64,000 nt of DNA, taken from Thermoanaerobaculales bacterium (GTDB lineage Bacteria; Acidobacteriota; Thermoanaerobaculia; Thermoanaerobaculales; Sulfomarinibacteraceae). The notes under the pieces are model-generated. The model saw nothing but the letters and a program-made list of their open reading frames with translations, had not been told where the DNA came from and did not search any database. The stretch is from positions 1-64,000 of the forward strand of contig JALOLD010000001.1 of assembly GCA_025456145.1 (NCBI GenBank), given 5' to 3'. The position numbers were made by a program, and so were the translations under genes. Below, piece by piece: positions 16,713 through 29,043 of the stretch; the first letter of the stretch is position 1, and every line of letters starts with the position of its first letter.

Positions 16713-18353
16713 TTACGGAAGGTCGCCACCGCCCAGCGACCGCCAGACCTCGGCCTCGAGCCGCGTCGCCGCCTCCGCGGTCGCGGCGAGGGCGTCGTCG
16801 GCGCGGTCGAGCATCGCCGCCGCCTCGGGATCGTCCTTCATCTCCTGGAGGTTGATCCGGACGTTCATCGCGGCGCCGAGCGCCGCGGCCCGAGCCATCG
16901 CCGCACCGACCCCGGCATCCGATGCCGACGCGCCCATCCCGAGATCGCGGGCCCTGCCGCACAGGGCGACGATCTCCGGGCAGGCCTCGACGACCTCGAG
17001 GGGCACCCGCGCCGCGCCGAGCGTCGCCTCGCGGATAGCCGCCGCCTTGCCCGCGCCGCTCGCGCGGTTAGCGTCCATCAGCCGCTGGAAGGCCCAGGTG
17101 TCCTCGTCGATCGCGTCGAGCAGCCGCTGCTTGAGCTCCTGACCGCGGACCGCGACCTCCTCGAGCTCTCCCCTGACCCCGGCGAACGCCTCCTTGGGAT
17201 GGGGCAGGTTGGCGACCATCGCGGCGAGGGCCGCGCCGAGGGCGCCGGCCAGGGCCGCCACCGAGCCGCCCCCCGGCGCGGTCGAGTCCCGCGAGGTCTC
17301 GTCGGCAAAGCCCTGGAGGGTCAGGCTGGCCAGGGGACGGGTCGGAGCGAGGACCCGCTCGATGATCTTCTCGGCGGGGTCGAAGGGGGCGACGTCCTCG
17401 AGCCCGAGGCTGCGCACCGCGGCGTGGATGACGTCAGTCTCGGGAACGCCCGGCGAGCGCTCCATCCGCCGCAGATAGTGCCGGCCGGCGTCGAGCATCG
17501 ACTGCTTGGGGACGAGCCCGACGAGCTCGGAGCCGGTGACCCGCATCCCGCGGGCGCGGGCGGCCTCGTCGCAGGCGTCGAAGGCGGCGTGGACCGGGGT
17601 CACGTCGAGGTCGACCAGGTTCATCGACACCTGCGCACAGCCGTACTCGGGGATCGTCCAGCCGACCGCCCGCACCGCCTTGAGCATCCCGGGCTGCTTG
17701 ATCTTCGTCCCATCCGGCCCGTCGACCGTCCGCCCCGCCTCCCGGACGTCGAAGGCGACCCGGTTGGCCCACCGCTTGTCGGTGACGTTGAGGTCGACGT
17801 TGTAGGCGACGAGGAACTTGCGCGCCCCGGTGACCATCGCGCCGAAGCGCGGCACGAACTCGGCCGGACCGAAGTCGGGCGCGAACTCCGGGGTCGCGAG
17901 CTTGGCGGCGAGGGCCTCGTACTCGCCCTTGCGGATGTCGGCGAGCGACCGCCGCTCGGGCCGGGTCGCCGCGTACTCGTACAGGAACACCGGGACGCCC
18001 AGCTCCTCCCCCACCCTCCGACCGAGCCGTTGGGCGAGGCGGACGCAGTCGTCCATGGTCTGATCCGCGACCGGCACGAAGGGGCAGACGTCGGTCGCCC
18101 CCTGCCGGGCGTGGGCGCCCTTGTGAGTCGTCATGTCGATGAGCTCGTACGAGCGCTTGACCAGCTGATAGGCAGCCTCGAGGACCGCCTCGGGCTCGCC
18201 GACGAAGGTGATGACGGTCCGGTTGGTCTCCTGACCGGGGTCGACGTCGAGCAGCTTGACGCCGGCGACCGACTCGGCGGCCGCCGCGACGGCGTTGTAG
18301 ATCTCGGGGTTTCGGCCTTCGGAGATGTTCGGCACGCACTCGACGATCTTCAT
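16713..18353 (-). CDS. ftcD: Bifunctional glutamate formimidoyltransferase / formimidoyltetrahydrofolate cyclodeaminase
   Basis: The 546-residue protein joins both enzymes that move the formimino group of histidine breakdown onto tetrahydrofolate. Residues 1-300 are the formiminotransferase (start MKIVECVPNISEG; GAHARQGATD with the catalytic-type His81). Residues from about 340 are the cyclodeaminase, with the glycine-rich STAPGGGSVAALAGALGAA helix. A well-placed GGAGG precedes the ATG. No hut genes are adjacent, but gmd lies 34 bp upstream on the same strand. The animal enzyme has the same domain order; in bacteria the two parts are often separate. Confidence 0.93.
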   Translation of the reverse strand: MKIVECVPNISEGRNPEIYNAVAAAAESVAGVKLLDVDPGQETNRTVITFVGEPEAVLEAAYQLVKRSYELIDMTTHKGAHARQGATDVCPFVPVADQTMDDCVRLAQRLGRRVGEELGVPVFLYEYAATRPERRSLADIRKGEYEALAAKLATPEFAPDFGPAEFVPRFGAMVTGARKFLVAYNVDLNVTDKRWANRVAFDVREAGRTVDGPDGTKIKQPGMLKAVRAVGWTIPEYGCAQVSMNLVDLDVTPVHAAFDACDEAARARGMRVTGSELVGLVPKQSMLDAGRHYLRRMERSPGVPETDVIHAAVRSLGLEDVAPFDPAEKIIERVLAPTRPLASLTLQGFADETSRDSTAPGGGSVAALAGALGAALAAMVANLPHPKEAFAGVRGELEEVAVRGQELKQRLLDAIDEDTWAFQRLMDANRASGAGKAAAIREATLGAARVPLEVVEACPEIVALCGRARDLGMGASASDAGVGAAMARAAALGAAMNVRINLQEMKDDPEAAAMLDRADDALAATAEAATRLEAEVWRSLGGGDLP

Positions 18354-18387
18354 CAGTCCTCCGGTGGTGGCGACGGTCGGCTCGGGA

Positions 18388-19422
18388 TCAGCCCGCCGAG
18401 ACCTCGCGCAGGTCGTTTTCCACCATCATCTTCACCAGCTCGGGCAGGCCCACCTTGGGCGACCAGCCGAGCTCGGTGCGCGCCCGCGTCGGATCGGCGA
18501 GCAGGGCGTCGACCTCGGCCGGCCGGAAGAAGCGCGGGTCGACCTCGACCCGGACGATTCCGCTCGCGGCGTCCCGTCCGACCTCCTCGACGCCGTGACC
18601 GCTCCACTCGAGGCCGATCCCGACCTCGGCGAAGGCGAGGTTGCAGAAGTCGCGGACCGAGTGGTCGACCCCGGTGCCCACGACATAGTCGTCGGGCCGG
18701 TCGGTCTGGAGCATCAGCCACATCGCCTCGACGAAGTCCCCGGCAAAGCCCCAGTCGCGCCGGGCGTCGAGGTTGCCCAGGGTCACCCGCTGCCGGCGGC
18801 CGGTCGCGATCTCGGCCGCCGCCCGGGTGATCTTCCGGGTCACGAAGTTCTCGCCGCGGCGCGGCGACTCGTGGTTGAAGAGGATGCCGTTCGAGGCGTG
18901 CAGGCCATAGGCCTCACGGAAGTTGACCACCGCCCAGAACGAGTAGAGCTTGGCCACCGCGTAGGGCGAGCGCGGGTGGAACGGTGTCGTCTCCCGCTGC
19001 GGCACCTCGTGGACCTTCCCGTAGAGCTCGGACGACGAGGCCTGGTAGAACCGAGCCTCGGGGACCTCGCGCCGCACCGCCTCGATCAGCCGGACGGTTC
19101 CGAGACCGGTGACATCGCCGGTGTAGGTCGGCATCCTGAAGGAGATCGCCACGTGCGACTGGGCGGCGAGGTTGTAGACCTCGTCGGGCCGCGCCTCGTG
19201 GAGGATGGTGGTCAGGGACTCGGCGTCGCCGAGGTCGCCGTAGTGCAGCCGGAACCGCTCGCGCAGCTCCGGGTGCGCTCTCAGGTGGTCGATCCGCTGA
19301 CGGTTGACGGTCGAGGCACGACGGACCACGCCGTGGACCTCGTACCCCTTGTCGAGGAGGAGCTCGGCCAGGTAGGACCCGTCCTGCCCGGTGACGCCGG
19401 TGATGAGCGCTTTTCGTCGCAT
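18388..19422 (-). CDS. gmd: GDP-mannose 4,6-dehydratase
   Basis: This 344-residue short-chain dehydrogenase-type enzyme turns GDP-mannose into GDP-4-keto-6-deoxymannose, the precursor of fucose, rhamnose and perosamine sugars. Visible motifs are the NAD(P) loop [16 protein letters not shown] (residues 6-21), NLAAQSHV, the SSSE substrate block and YAVAK with the catalytic Tyr and Lys. [16 protein letters not shown] is diagnostic of Gmd. The start at 19422 was chosen because the domain begins there; TAGAAT sits seven bases upstream with no ribosome-binding site. No glycosyltransferases are adjacent, so the product may feed the envelope polysaccharide exported by the system near 44 kb. Confidence 0.94.
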   Translation of the reverse strand: MRRKALITGVTGQDGSYLAELLLDKGYEVHGVVRRASTVNRQRIDHLRAHPELRERFRLHYGDLGDAESLTTILHEARPDEVYNLAAQSHVAISFRMPTYTGDVTGLGTVRLIEAVRREVPEARFYQASSSELYGKVHEVPQRETTPFHPRSPYAVAKLYSFWAVVNFREAYGLHASNGILFNHESPRRGENFVTRKITRAAAEIATGRRQRVTLGNLDARRDWGFAGDFVEAMWLMLQTDRPDDYVVGTGVDHSVRDFCNLAFAEVGIGLEWSGHGVEEVGRDAASGIVRVEVDPRFFRPAEVDALLADPTRARTELGWSPKVGLPELVKMMVENDLREVSAG

Positions 19423-19429
19423 GGCGCAG

Positions 19430-19435
19430 ATTCTA
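19430..19435 (-). promoter_or_regulatory. -10 box directly before gmd (leaderless candidate)
   Basis: TAGAAT on the minus strand (5 of 6 consensus bases) ends seven bases before the gmd ATG; there is no room for a Shine-Dalgarno sequence. A leaderless start is inferred. Confidence 0.5.
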
Positions 19436-19506
19436 CCATCCGCTACCGGACCCTCCCGGGTCCCGCCCACCGGCTCCCCAGGGGAACGGTCGACGCGGCG
19501 CTGCGC

Positions 19507-19512
19507 TACCAT
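19507..19512 (+). promoter_or_regulatory. -10 box directly before the sortase gene (leaderless candidate)
   Basis: TACCAT ends eight bases before the sortase ATG, and the sequence between, CTCCCGCG, lacks a purine-rich ribosome-binding site. No -35 box is evident. Confidence 0.35.
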
Positions 19513-19520
19513 CTCCCGCG

Positions 19521-20189
19521 ATGGACGGCGCCTGGACCCCTCTCCGTGTGCTGCAGTGGAGCCTGATCGCGATCGGTCTGGCGCTGGTCGGCTTCTGGTC
19601 GGGCGCCCACCTGCACGGCTGGCTCGGCGGGAGGGCGGCGATCGAGAGCTTCGCCGAGGCCCGCGCCTCGGCCCTCCTTCCGGTCGAGCCGGCCGCTGAG
19701 ACGCCGAGCGGGCTGCCGGTCGACCTGCCGGTCGACACGACGCTCTGGGCCGAGGACCGGATCGCCGAGTACGAGGCCAGCCTCTCGCACGAATTCGAAG
19801 CTCCGCTCGCGGTGCTCCGGATCCCCAAGATCGGTCTCGAGGTCGCGGTCCTCGCCGGCACCGACGAGCTCGCGCTCAACCGCGGCGTCGGCCACATCGC
19901 CGGTACGCCGCCTCCCGGCGCCGGCGGCAACTGCGGCATCGCCGGCCACCGCGACGGCTACTTCCGCGGTCTCAAGGACATCGCGATCGGCGACGCGATC
20001 GAGCTCGAGACCCTCGATGGCGCGGCGACCTACGAGATCACCGAGATACTGATCGTCAAGCCGAGCGACGTCTGGGTTTTGAACCCCACCGCGGCGCCGT
20101 CGCTCACCCTCGTGACCTGCTACCCCTTCTACTTCGTCGGCTCCGCACCGCAGCGCTTCATCGTCCGCGCCGAGCGCTCCACCGAGTAG
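19521..20189 (+). CDS. Class D sortase
   Basis: Sortases are membrane-anchored cysteine transpeptidases. The 222-residue protein has an N-terminal membrane anchor (about 10-28) and then the sortase barrel from about residue 95. The catalytic set is present: His143 in AGHRDGYF, Cys200 in TLVTCYP and Arg212 in APQRF. The LVTCYPF version and length suit class D. Sortases are unusual in a cell with an outer membrane, where a few class D/E members and their single substrates are known. No LPxTG-type substrate is seen in this window. It diverges from gmd and converges on guaB over a hairpin element. Confidence 0.9.
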   Translation: MDGAWTPLRVLQWSLIAIGLALVGFWSGAHLHGWLGGRAAIESFAEARASALLPVEPAAETPSGLPVDLPVDTTLWAEDRIAEYEASLSHEFEAPLAVLRIPKIGLEVAVLAGTDELALNRGVGHIAGTPPPGAGGNCGIAGHRDGYFRGLKDIAIGDAIELETLDGAATYEITEILIVKPSDVWVLNPTAAPSLTLVTCYPFYFVGSAPQRFIVRAERSTE

Positions 20190-20225
20190 CCGGGCTCGCG
20201 GCGAGACCGAGAGCCCTCTCACCGC

Positions 20226-20338
20226 TCACCACGATCGCCGAGGCACCGAGACACAGAAGGCACCGAGAGATGAAGCAACCGTCCGGTTGCTCCCGCTTCG
20301 TGTTCTTCTTCGTGTCTTCGTGCCTTGGTGGTTGTGAC
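20226..20338. repeat. Intergenic hairpin element, CTTCGTG-type (copy 2)
   Basis: The right arm, TTCTTCGTGTCTTCGTGCC with TTGGTGGTTGTGACG, is partly complementary to the left arm TCACCACGATCGCCGAGGCAC. The centre is a perfect 7-bp hairpin GCAACCG-tc-CGGTTGC (20275-20290). Its terminus, read in complement as CGTCACAACCACCAAG, matches the terminus of the element at 2951-3066 in 15 of 16 bases. It again sits between convergent genes (sortase and guaB). Confidence 0.7.
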
Positions 20339-20357
20339 GTTGAGCCGCGCGACCCGC

Positions 20358-21830
20358 CTACCGGTCGGTGCGGTAGTTGGGCGCCTCCTTGGTGATGACG
20401 ACGTCGTGGGCGTGGCTCTCCTTGAGCCCGGCGGCGGTCACCCGGACGAACCTCGCGGTGCGGTGGAGCTCGGCGATCGAGGCGCAGCCGGCGAGCCCCA
20501 TCCCGGCCCGCAGGCCGCCGATCAGCTGGGTCAGCTGGTCGGCGAGGGGTCCCTTGTACGGGACCATGCCCTCGATCCCCTCCGGGACCAGCTTCGACAT
20601 CTCCTCGCCCTCCTGGAAGTAGCGGTCGCGCGAGCCCACCGCCTCCTTCATCGCCCCGATCGACCCCATCCCCCGGTAGGCCTTGAACGTCCGGCCCTGA
20701 TAGAGGATCTGCTCGCCCGGCGACTCCTCGACCCCGGCGAAGAGCGAGCCGATCATCACCGCATCGGCGCCGGCGGTGAGCGCCTTGCTGATGTCGCCGG
20801 AGAACCGGACGCCGCCGTCGGCGATCACCGGGACCCCGTGCTCGTGGGCGACCCGTGCGCAATCCTGGATCGCCGTGATCTGGGGCATCCCGGCCCCGGT
20901 CACGATCCGCGTGGTGCAGATCGAGCCGGGGCCGATCCCGACCTTGACCGCGTCGACGCCGATCGCCACGAGATCGCGAACCGCCGCCGCGGTGGCGATG
21001 TTGCCGACGATCAGCGGCGTCGCGGGGAAGTCGCGCTTGACCCGCTCGGCGGCCTCGAGCACGCCGCGCGAGTGGGCGTGCGAGCTGTCGAGGCAAAGCA
21101 GGTCGACCTGACGCTCGATGAGCGCCGCGCAGCGCTCCGCGAGATCGCCGGAGACGCCGATCGCCGCCGCCACCCGGAGCCTGCCGAGATGGTCCTTGCA
21201 GGCGACCGGGTAGTCCTGGGCCTTCTTGATGTCCTTGACGGTGATCAGACCCTTGAGCCGACCGTCCTCGCCGACGATCAGGAGCTTCTCGATCCGGTGG
21301 CGGTGGAGCAGGGCCTTGGCCTCGTCGAGGGTCGTGCCGACCGGCGCGGTGACCAGGTCCTCCTTGGTCATGAAGTCCGAGATCGGGCACTCGACCTCGG
21401 TGCAGAACCGCAGGTCGCGGTTGGTCAGGATGCCCTTGAGCCGGCCGTCGGGGCCGATCACCGGAAGCCCCGAGATGTGGAAGTGGGCCATCACGTCGAG
21501 GGCGTCCTGGACCGACTGCTCGGGTCGGACGGTCACCGGGTCGACGATCATCCCCGACTCCGAGCGCTTGACCCGGTCGACCTGCTCGGCCTGGCGCGTC
21601 ACCGACATGTTCTTGTGGACGACGCCGATCCCCCCGTGCTGGGCCATCGCGATCGCCATCTTCGACTCGGTGACCGTGTCCATCGCCGCCGACACGATCG
21701 GCAGGTTGAGGGTGATCCCGCCCCGGGCCACCGTGGTCGTGACGTCGACCAGGTTGGGGTGGACCTCGGACCTCGCCGGCACGAGCAGCACGTCGTCGAA
21801 GGTCAGACCGATCGGAATCGACTCGTCCAT
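20358..21830 (-). CDS. guaB: Inosine-5'-monophosphate dehydrogenase
   Basis: IMPDH oxidises IMP to XMP, the first step of GMP synthesis. The 490-residue protein has the TIM barrel split by two CBS domains (about 95-215), the active-site loop [13 protein letters not shown] with the catalytic Cys near 304, and the flap region with [10 protein letters not shown]. Length and motifs are standard. It begins three bases after the stop of secA on the same strand, so the two are co-transcribed; the pairing of purine synthesis with secretion is probably not functional. The hairpin repeat downstream likely ends the unit. Confidence 0.96.
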   Translation of the reverse strand: MDESIPIGLTFDDVLLVPARSEVHPNLVDVTTTVARGGITLNLPIVSAAMDTVTESKMAIAMAQHGGIGVVHKNMSVTRQAEQVDRVKRSESGMIVDPVTVRPEQSVQDALDVMAHFHISGLPVIGPDGRLKGILTNRDLRFCTEVECPISDFMTKEDLVTAPVGTTLDEAKALLHRHRIEKLLIVGEDGRLKGLITVKDIKKAQDYPVACKDHLGRLRVAAAIGVSGDLAERCAALIERQVDLLCLDSSHAHSRGVLEAAERVKRDFPATPLIVGNIATAAAVRDLVAIGVDAVKVGIGPGSICTTRIVTGAGMPQITAIQDCARVAHEHGVPVIADGGVRFSGDISKALTAGADAVMIGSLFAGVEESPGEQILYQGRTFKAYRGMGSIGAMKEAVGSRDRYFQEGEEMSKLVPEGIEGMVPYKGPLADQLTQLIGGLRAGMGLAGCASIAELHRTARFVRVTAAGLKESHAHDVVITKEAPNYRTDR

Positions 21831-21833
21831 CGC

Positions 21834-24617
<2,784 letters not shown>

Positions 24618-24821
24618 CGTTGTCCCCTGTCAATCGCTGATCGTCGTCCGGGGCCGGTGGCCGACTCCGGACCCGGCTGCGACGGTGACGGCAGGGTAGA
24701 TGAGCCGGAGGACGATTTCAACGCTCGGATCGTGGGCGCAGCCCGGGCTGTGGCGCACCGAGGCCGGACGCCGGATCCATGGCCGGAGGCGACCCGGTGC
24801 CCGGCTCGGCCAACCAGCAGG

Positions 24822-25703
24822 TCAGAACCGGTCGAGGATGAAGTACAGCGGGTTCTTAGCCTGACCGTCCTCGTGCACCTCGTAGTGGAGGTGCGAGCCG
24901 GTCGAGCGGCCGCTGTTGCCGACCGTTCCGATCACATCGCCGCGACGAATCTCGTCCCCGAGCTCGACGCGCATCTCGTGGAGGTGACCGTACAGGGTGG
25001 TGAAACCGAAGCCGTGCGAGATCCGGATGGTCCGGCCGAGGCCCCCGTTGTTGCCGGCGAAGACCACGATGCCGTCAGCCGGGGCGAGAACCGGGGTGCC
25101 CCTTCTCGCCGAGATGTCGAGGCCGCGGTGGAACGCCCGCCGGCCGGTGATCGGGTCGTTTCGGCTGCCGAAGCCGTCGGTCAGCACCCCAACCACCGGC
25201 GAGACAGTCGGGGTCGAGGCGAGGGCCTCGCCGGTCTCGGACAGCCTACGGTCGACGTTGGCCAGCTGCTGGTCGATCCACGTCCCCTGCAGCCTGAGGC
25301 TCTCGGGAGTGTCCGGCAGGCGGTCGTAGGGACCCCCGCTGCCCACCTGCCGGTCCGATCCCGCGCTGGCGACCGCACCGGCCGGGTCGAGCTGCATCCC
25401 GGCGGCGAGCGCGAGCCGCGCGGTCCGCTCCTCGAAGTCGTCGAGCCGCGCCTGAACCTCGGCGATCGTCCTGGAGAGCTCCTGGTTGACCTCGGCGAGC
25501 TCGTTGTTCTCGGCCTCGAGGCGCTGAACCTGGGCCCGCCGGTTTACCGCGTTCCCCGAGTAGCCGATCGCGACTAGGCTGAGGAGCAGGGCGACGACCA
25601 GGGCGCCGATCGCAGCCACCAGGGTCCTCGTGGAGAACGAGAACTTGATGAACCTCGCCTGGCTGTGCGGTACGATGATGACAGTGTTCAGTCGTCCCGC
25701 CAC
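24822..25703 (-). CDS. M23 family metallopeptidase (LytM/NlpD-type), membrane-anchored
   Basis: The 293-residue protein has an N-terminal transmembrane anchor (28-48), a coiled coil (56-100) and a C-terminal peptidase M23 domain. The zinc ligands are visible: His192 and Asp196 in FHRGLDIS, and His271 and His273 in GSHLHYEV. Enzymatically complete LytM proteins cleave peptide cross-links in peptidoglycan. The start is GTG at 25703, preceded by GGAGGGGG. It lies between secA and the Lon-like protease gene on the same strand and may be co-transcribed with the latter (79-bp gap). Confidence 0.92.
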   Translation of the reverse strand: MAGRLNTVIIVPHSQARFIKFSFSTRTLVAAIGALVVALLLSLVAIGYSGNAVNRRAQVQRLEAENNELAEVNQELSRTIAEVQARLDDFEERTARLALAAGMQLDPAGAVASAGSDRQVGSGGPYDRLPDTPESLRLQGTWIDQQLANVDRRLSETGEALASTPTVSPVVGVLTDGFGSRNDPITGRRAFHRGLDISARRGTPVLAPADGIVVFAGNNGGLGRTIRISHGFGFTTLYGHLHEMRVELGDEIRRGDVIGTVGNSGRSTGSHLHYEVHEDGQAKNPLYFILDRF

Positions 25704-25782
25704 GTCCCCCCTCCACTAGGACACACCCGACTTGCGCTGGGCTGCGTCGCCCGCCGATTATGGCAAGCCGATTTCCGCGATG

Positions 25783-28293
25783 TCAACCACTGGAAGATGT
25801 GAAACCCCGGCATTCTCGGTTTCTGTGCGCTCGATCACCGCTCCCTCGGGGATCGCCGCCATTGCCGTTCTCGCCCGGGGAGCCCGGCTCGGCCCGGTCG
25901 GCTGCCCCGGCGCCGCTGCCGGTCGAACGGCGCATGAGCCGTTCCATCTCCTCGAGACGCTGCTGGCAGCGGCCGAACACGCTGCCCTGGGACCATCCCT
26001 CCTCGTCCGACCACCCTCCGGCCTCGATACCGCTGAGCAGCTCGATGCCGTCCTCGACCGTGTCGATCGCCCAGATCGTGAAGCGGCCGCCGCGAACCGC
26101 CTCGACGACCTCGTCGGCGAGGTGCAGATCGAGGACGTTGCTCGACGGGATCATCACCCCCTGGTCGCCGGTCAGCCCGTGCACCGAGCAGACCCTGAAG
26201 AAGCCCTCGATCTTCTCGTTGACGCCGCCGATCGCCTGGATCCTGCCGTGCTGGTCGACCGAACCGGTGACCGCGATGCTCTGGCGGAGCGGGATCTCGG
26301 CGAGGGCCGAGAGGATGGCGTAGACCTCGGTTGATGAGGCTGAGTCTCCGTCAACACCACCGTACGACTGCTCGAAGGTGACCGAGCACGCCATGGTCAA
26401 CGGGACCCGCCGGGAGAAGGTCCCGCGGAGGAACCCGGTCAGGATACTGACCCCCTTGTCGTGGGTCGGACCCGACAGCCCGGCCTGGCGCTCGATGTTG
26501 ATCACCCCCTGCCGGCCGAGACCGACCCGGGCGGTGATCCTCGACGGCTTGCCGAAGCGGTGGTGGCCGAGATCGTACACCGCGAGCCCGTTGACCTCGC
26601 CGATCGCGACGCCCTCGGTGGCGACCTTGACCACGCCATCGGCGATGAGCTCGTGGCTGCGGTCCTCGGTCAGACCGTGACGTCGCGCTCGAGCCTTCTC
26701 GGCAGCGATCACGTGACGGTCCTCGATCGAGTCGGCAGCGTCCCGTCGGGCCTGGAAGTCGGCCTCCCGCTGGAGATCGGCGAGATCCGAGAACCGGCTC
26801 GAGAAGCGTCGTCGCCAGCTGCCGATGTGGACCGCCTGCTCGAGCATCGCGGCCATCCCGGACCGGTCCATCGGCAGCAACCCTTCCTCGCGGGCCACTT
26901 TCTGGAGCACCGACAGGATCTCCTCGGCGTGGTCGCGGGTGCGCTCCATGACCGAGTCGAAGTCCGCCAGCACCTTGAAGATCTTGGGGAAGTCCGGGTC
27001 GCGACGGTAGAGGAGGTCGTAGATGTACCGATCGCCGATCACCAGGACCTTGACGTCGAGGGGCACCGGCTGGGGCTTGAGCACCGCGGCGCCGAGCATC
27101 ACGCTCTCCCACGCCTGAACCTGGACGCGCTTGAAGCGCAGCGCCCTCTTGAGCCCGGGCCAGACCCTCGGCTCCATGAGCACGTCCTCGGCGTTGACCA
27201 CGAGGTAGCCTCCGTTGGCCCTCATGATCGAACCGGCGCGGATCCGCATGAACGAGGTCGTCGTCTCTCCCGAGGGCAGCAGGGTCCGCTCGATGGTCCC
27301 GAAAAGATTGGTGTAGGTCGGCTCGGTCTCCATGACCACTGGCCGGCCTTCGAGATCCGAGTTGTCGACCGCCAGGTTGACCCGCCAGCGCAGGAAGCGA
27401 TCGACCCCCGGCTCGGCGTCGTCGCTGATGAAGACCTCGAAGCTCTCCTCGAGGTCCTGCCGCACCGCGTCGAGATAGGGCTTGGCCCGCTCGTCGGTGA
27501 CGTCGACGAGCACCCGGCGCACCGCGTTGTCGAAGATCGGGCGGAGCAGCTGCCGGCGGACCTTGTCGAGCTCCATCTGCGCCTCGTGGCGGATGGCGCC
27601 GACCCCGTCGAGCACGTCCTGGAGCCTCTCCGACAGCCGCCGGTGCGCGTCCTTGAGGGTGGTCGCCTTCCCCTCCTCGATCGTGCCGGCGTCGATCAGC
27701 GGCTGCAGCTCGTCGATCGGCACCGGAGTGTCGCCGATGATCGGCATGATCTCCGGCCGGGTGATCGGGCCGGCCTGGATCTGGACCATCGAGAAGCCGG
27801 CCTCGCGGACCTCGCGGTCGAACGCCTCGACCATCTCGCGTTCGCGACGCTGGAAGCCTCCCACGGCCCGCTCCATCCGTTGCCGGAACTCCTTGTCGCT
27901 GAGGAGCTTCGGCAGGGACTCGGCGAGCTCGTCGACGAGCCTCTCCATGCCGTCGCGGAGCCGCCGGCCGGCCCCCGCCTCGAGAAACACCGCGCACGGC
28001 TCCTCGGGGTTGCGGAAGTTGTGGACGAAGCAGACGTCGTTGGGAACGGTCGGATCACCGTCGATGTGCTCGAGAAACTGCTTGATCGTCGTCAGCCGGC
28101 CGGTCCCCGAAAGACCGGTGACGAAGATGTTGTAGCCGATCCCCGGCATGGCGAGCCCGAAGTCGATCGCCTCGACCGCCCGCTGCTGGCCGATGATGGT
28201 CGACGCGGGCGGAATCTCCCCCGAGCTCGACCAGCTCAGCCAGTCGTCGGGGCAGTTCCAGGCGAGATCGTCCACCTCGAGCACCCGGATCAT
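25783..28293 (-). CDS. Lon-like ATP-dependent protease (AAA_32/LonB-C type)
   Basis: The 836-residue protein has an N-terminal AAA_32-type ATPase region and a C-terminal Lon S16 protease domain. The P-loop-like segment VTGLSGTGR has Arg in place of the usual Lys, as is common in this family. The catalytic dyad is Ser near 650 (GDSASSTEVYAI) and Lys near 692 (GGVNEKIEGF). Helical insertion with coiled-coil propensity lies between about 170 and 250. It lacks the N-terminal substrate domain of classical LonA. Substrates are unknown; general protein quality control is likely. GAGGAGGAC precedes the ATG. pgsA is 63 bp upstream. Confidence 0.88.
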   Translation of the reverse strand: MIRVLEVDDLAWNCPDDWLSWSSSGEIPPASTIIGQQRAVEAIDFGLAMPGIGYNIFVTGLSGTGRLTTIKQFLEHIDGDPTVPNDVCFVHNFRNPEEPCAVFLEAGAGRRLRDGMERLVDELAESLPKLLSDKEFRQRMERAVGGFQRREREMVEAFDREVREAGFSMVQIQAGPITRPEIMPIIGDTPVPIDELQPLIDAGTIEEGKATTLKDAHRRLSERLQDVLDGVGAIRHEAQMELDKVRRQLLRPIFDNAVRRVLVDVTDERAKPYLDAVRQDLEESFEVFISDDAEPGVDRFLRWRVNLAVDNSDLEGRPVVMETEPTYTNLFGTIERTLLPSGETTTSFMRIRAGSIMRANGGYLVVNAEDVLMEPRVWPGLKRALRFKRVQVQAWESVMLGAAVLKPQPVPLDVKVLVIGDRYIYDLLYRRDPDFPKIFKVLADFDSVMERTRDHAEEILSVLQKVAREEGLLPMDRSGMAAMLEQAVHIGSWRRRFSSRFSDLADLQREADFQARRDAADSIEDRHVIAAEKARARRHGLTEDRSHELIADGVVKVATEGVAIGEVNGLAVYDLGHHRFGKPSRITARVGLGRQGVINIERQAGLSGPTHDKGVSILTGFLRGTFSRRVPLTMACSVTFEQSYGGVDGDSASSTEVYAILSALAEIPLRQSIAVTGSVDQHGRIQAIGGVNEKIEGFFRVCSVHGLTGDQGVMIPSSNVLDLHLADEVVEAVRGGRFTIWAIDTVEDGIELLSGIEAGGWSDEEGWSQGSVFGRCQQRLEEMERLMRRSTGSGAGAADRAEPGSPGENGNGGDPRGSGDRAHRNRECRGFTSSSG

Positions 28294-28356
28294 CGGTCCT
28301 CCTCGCGGTTCATCGGGGGCTCGTGAGGCCCGCCACGCCGGGTCGTGCCGCAGGCC

Positions 28357-28899
28357 TCATGCCTCGGCGTCCCGCACGACCCGCCAGTTCTGGGTAAAGT
28401 ACACGACCATCGAGACGACGGTCAGGATGAGCGCGAGCCACAGCACGATCGGCCCGAGCGCCCGCAGCGGTCCCAGGTGGGGCCCGAAGATGAGCAGGGA
28501 CACCGCGACGATCTGCGACGTCGTCTTGGCCTTGCCCCAGGCGTTGGCCGCGATCGGCACTCCCCGCTCGAGGGCGATCAGCCGGAGGCCGGTCACCGCG
28601 AACTCGCGACCGACGATCAGAGTGACCATCCACGCCGGGGCGAGGTCGAGACCGACCAGCGAGATGAAGGCGGCGCTCATCAGCAGCTTGTCGGCCACCG
28701 GGTCGAGCATCGCGCCGGTTACGGTTATCCTGTTGGTGCGGCGTGCAATCAAACCGTCGAGCGCATCGGTCAGCGCCGCCACGAGGAAGATGACCAGACC
28801 CCAGATCTCCTTGTCCGGAAACTCGGTCAACAGGACCACCACCAGCAGTGGCGCCAGGACGATTCTGAAGACCGTCAGGCTGTTGGGCACGTTCCACAT
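28357..28899 (-). CDS. pgsA: CDP-diacylglycerol--glycerol-3-phosphate 3-phosphatidyltransferase
   Basis: PgsA makes phosphatidylglycerol phosphate, the committed step to phosphatidylglycerol and cardiolipin. The 180-residue protein has multiple membrane helices and the complete CDP-alcohol phosphotransferase motif between residues 48 and 70 (Asp48, Gly49, Ala52, Arg53, Gly62, Asp66, Asp70). The start at 28899, with GGAGGAG upstream, opens MWNVPNSLTVFR, typical of the family; the frame upstream is not coding. It diverges from the zinc-finger/NodB gene. LonB-like gene follows on the same strand. Confidence 0.94.
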   Translation of the reverse strand: MWNVPNSLTVFRIVLAPLLVVVLLTEFPDKEIWGLVIFLVAALTDALDGLIARRTNRITVTGAMLDPVADKLLMSAAFISLVGLDLAPAWMVTLIVGREFAVTGLRLIALERGVPIAANAWGKAKTTSQIVAVSLLIFGPHLGPLRALGPIVLWLALILTVVSMVVYFTQNWRVVRDAEA

Positions 28900-29043
28900 C
28901 CGGCAGCACTCCTCCGACCCGCCGGCGATCGGGACCCACCGATCGAGCGAACCCGTCAACCAGGCATGTCGATCGCGGCGGCGGACCGATTCTACAGCAC
29001 GCCGCCGCCGACCCACAGCCCGACCCGGACCGCGCGGCCCGAC

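Noticed and set aside
25783-28293. Broken P-loop in the Lon-like protease (Arg in place of Lys)
   Set aside because: Substitution at this place is common in the AAA_32 Lon-like family and the protease dyad is intact, so I do not call it a pseudogene.
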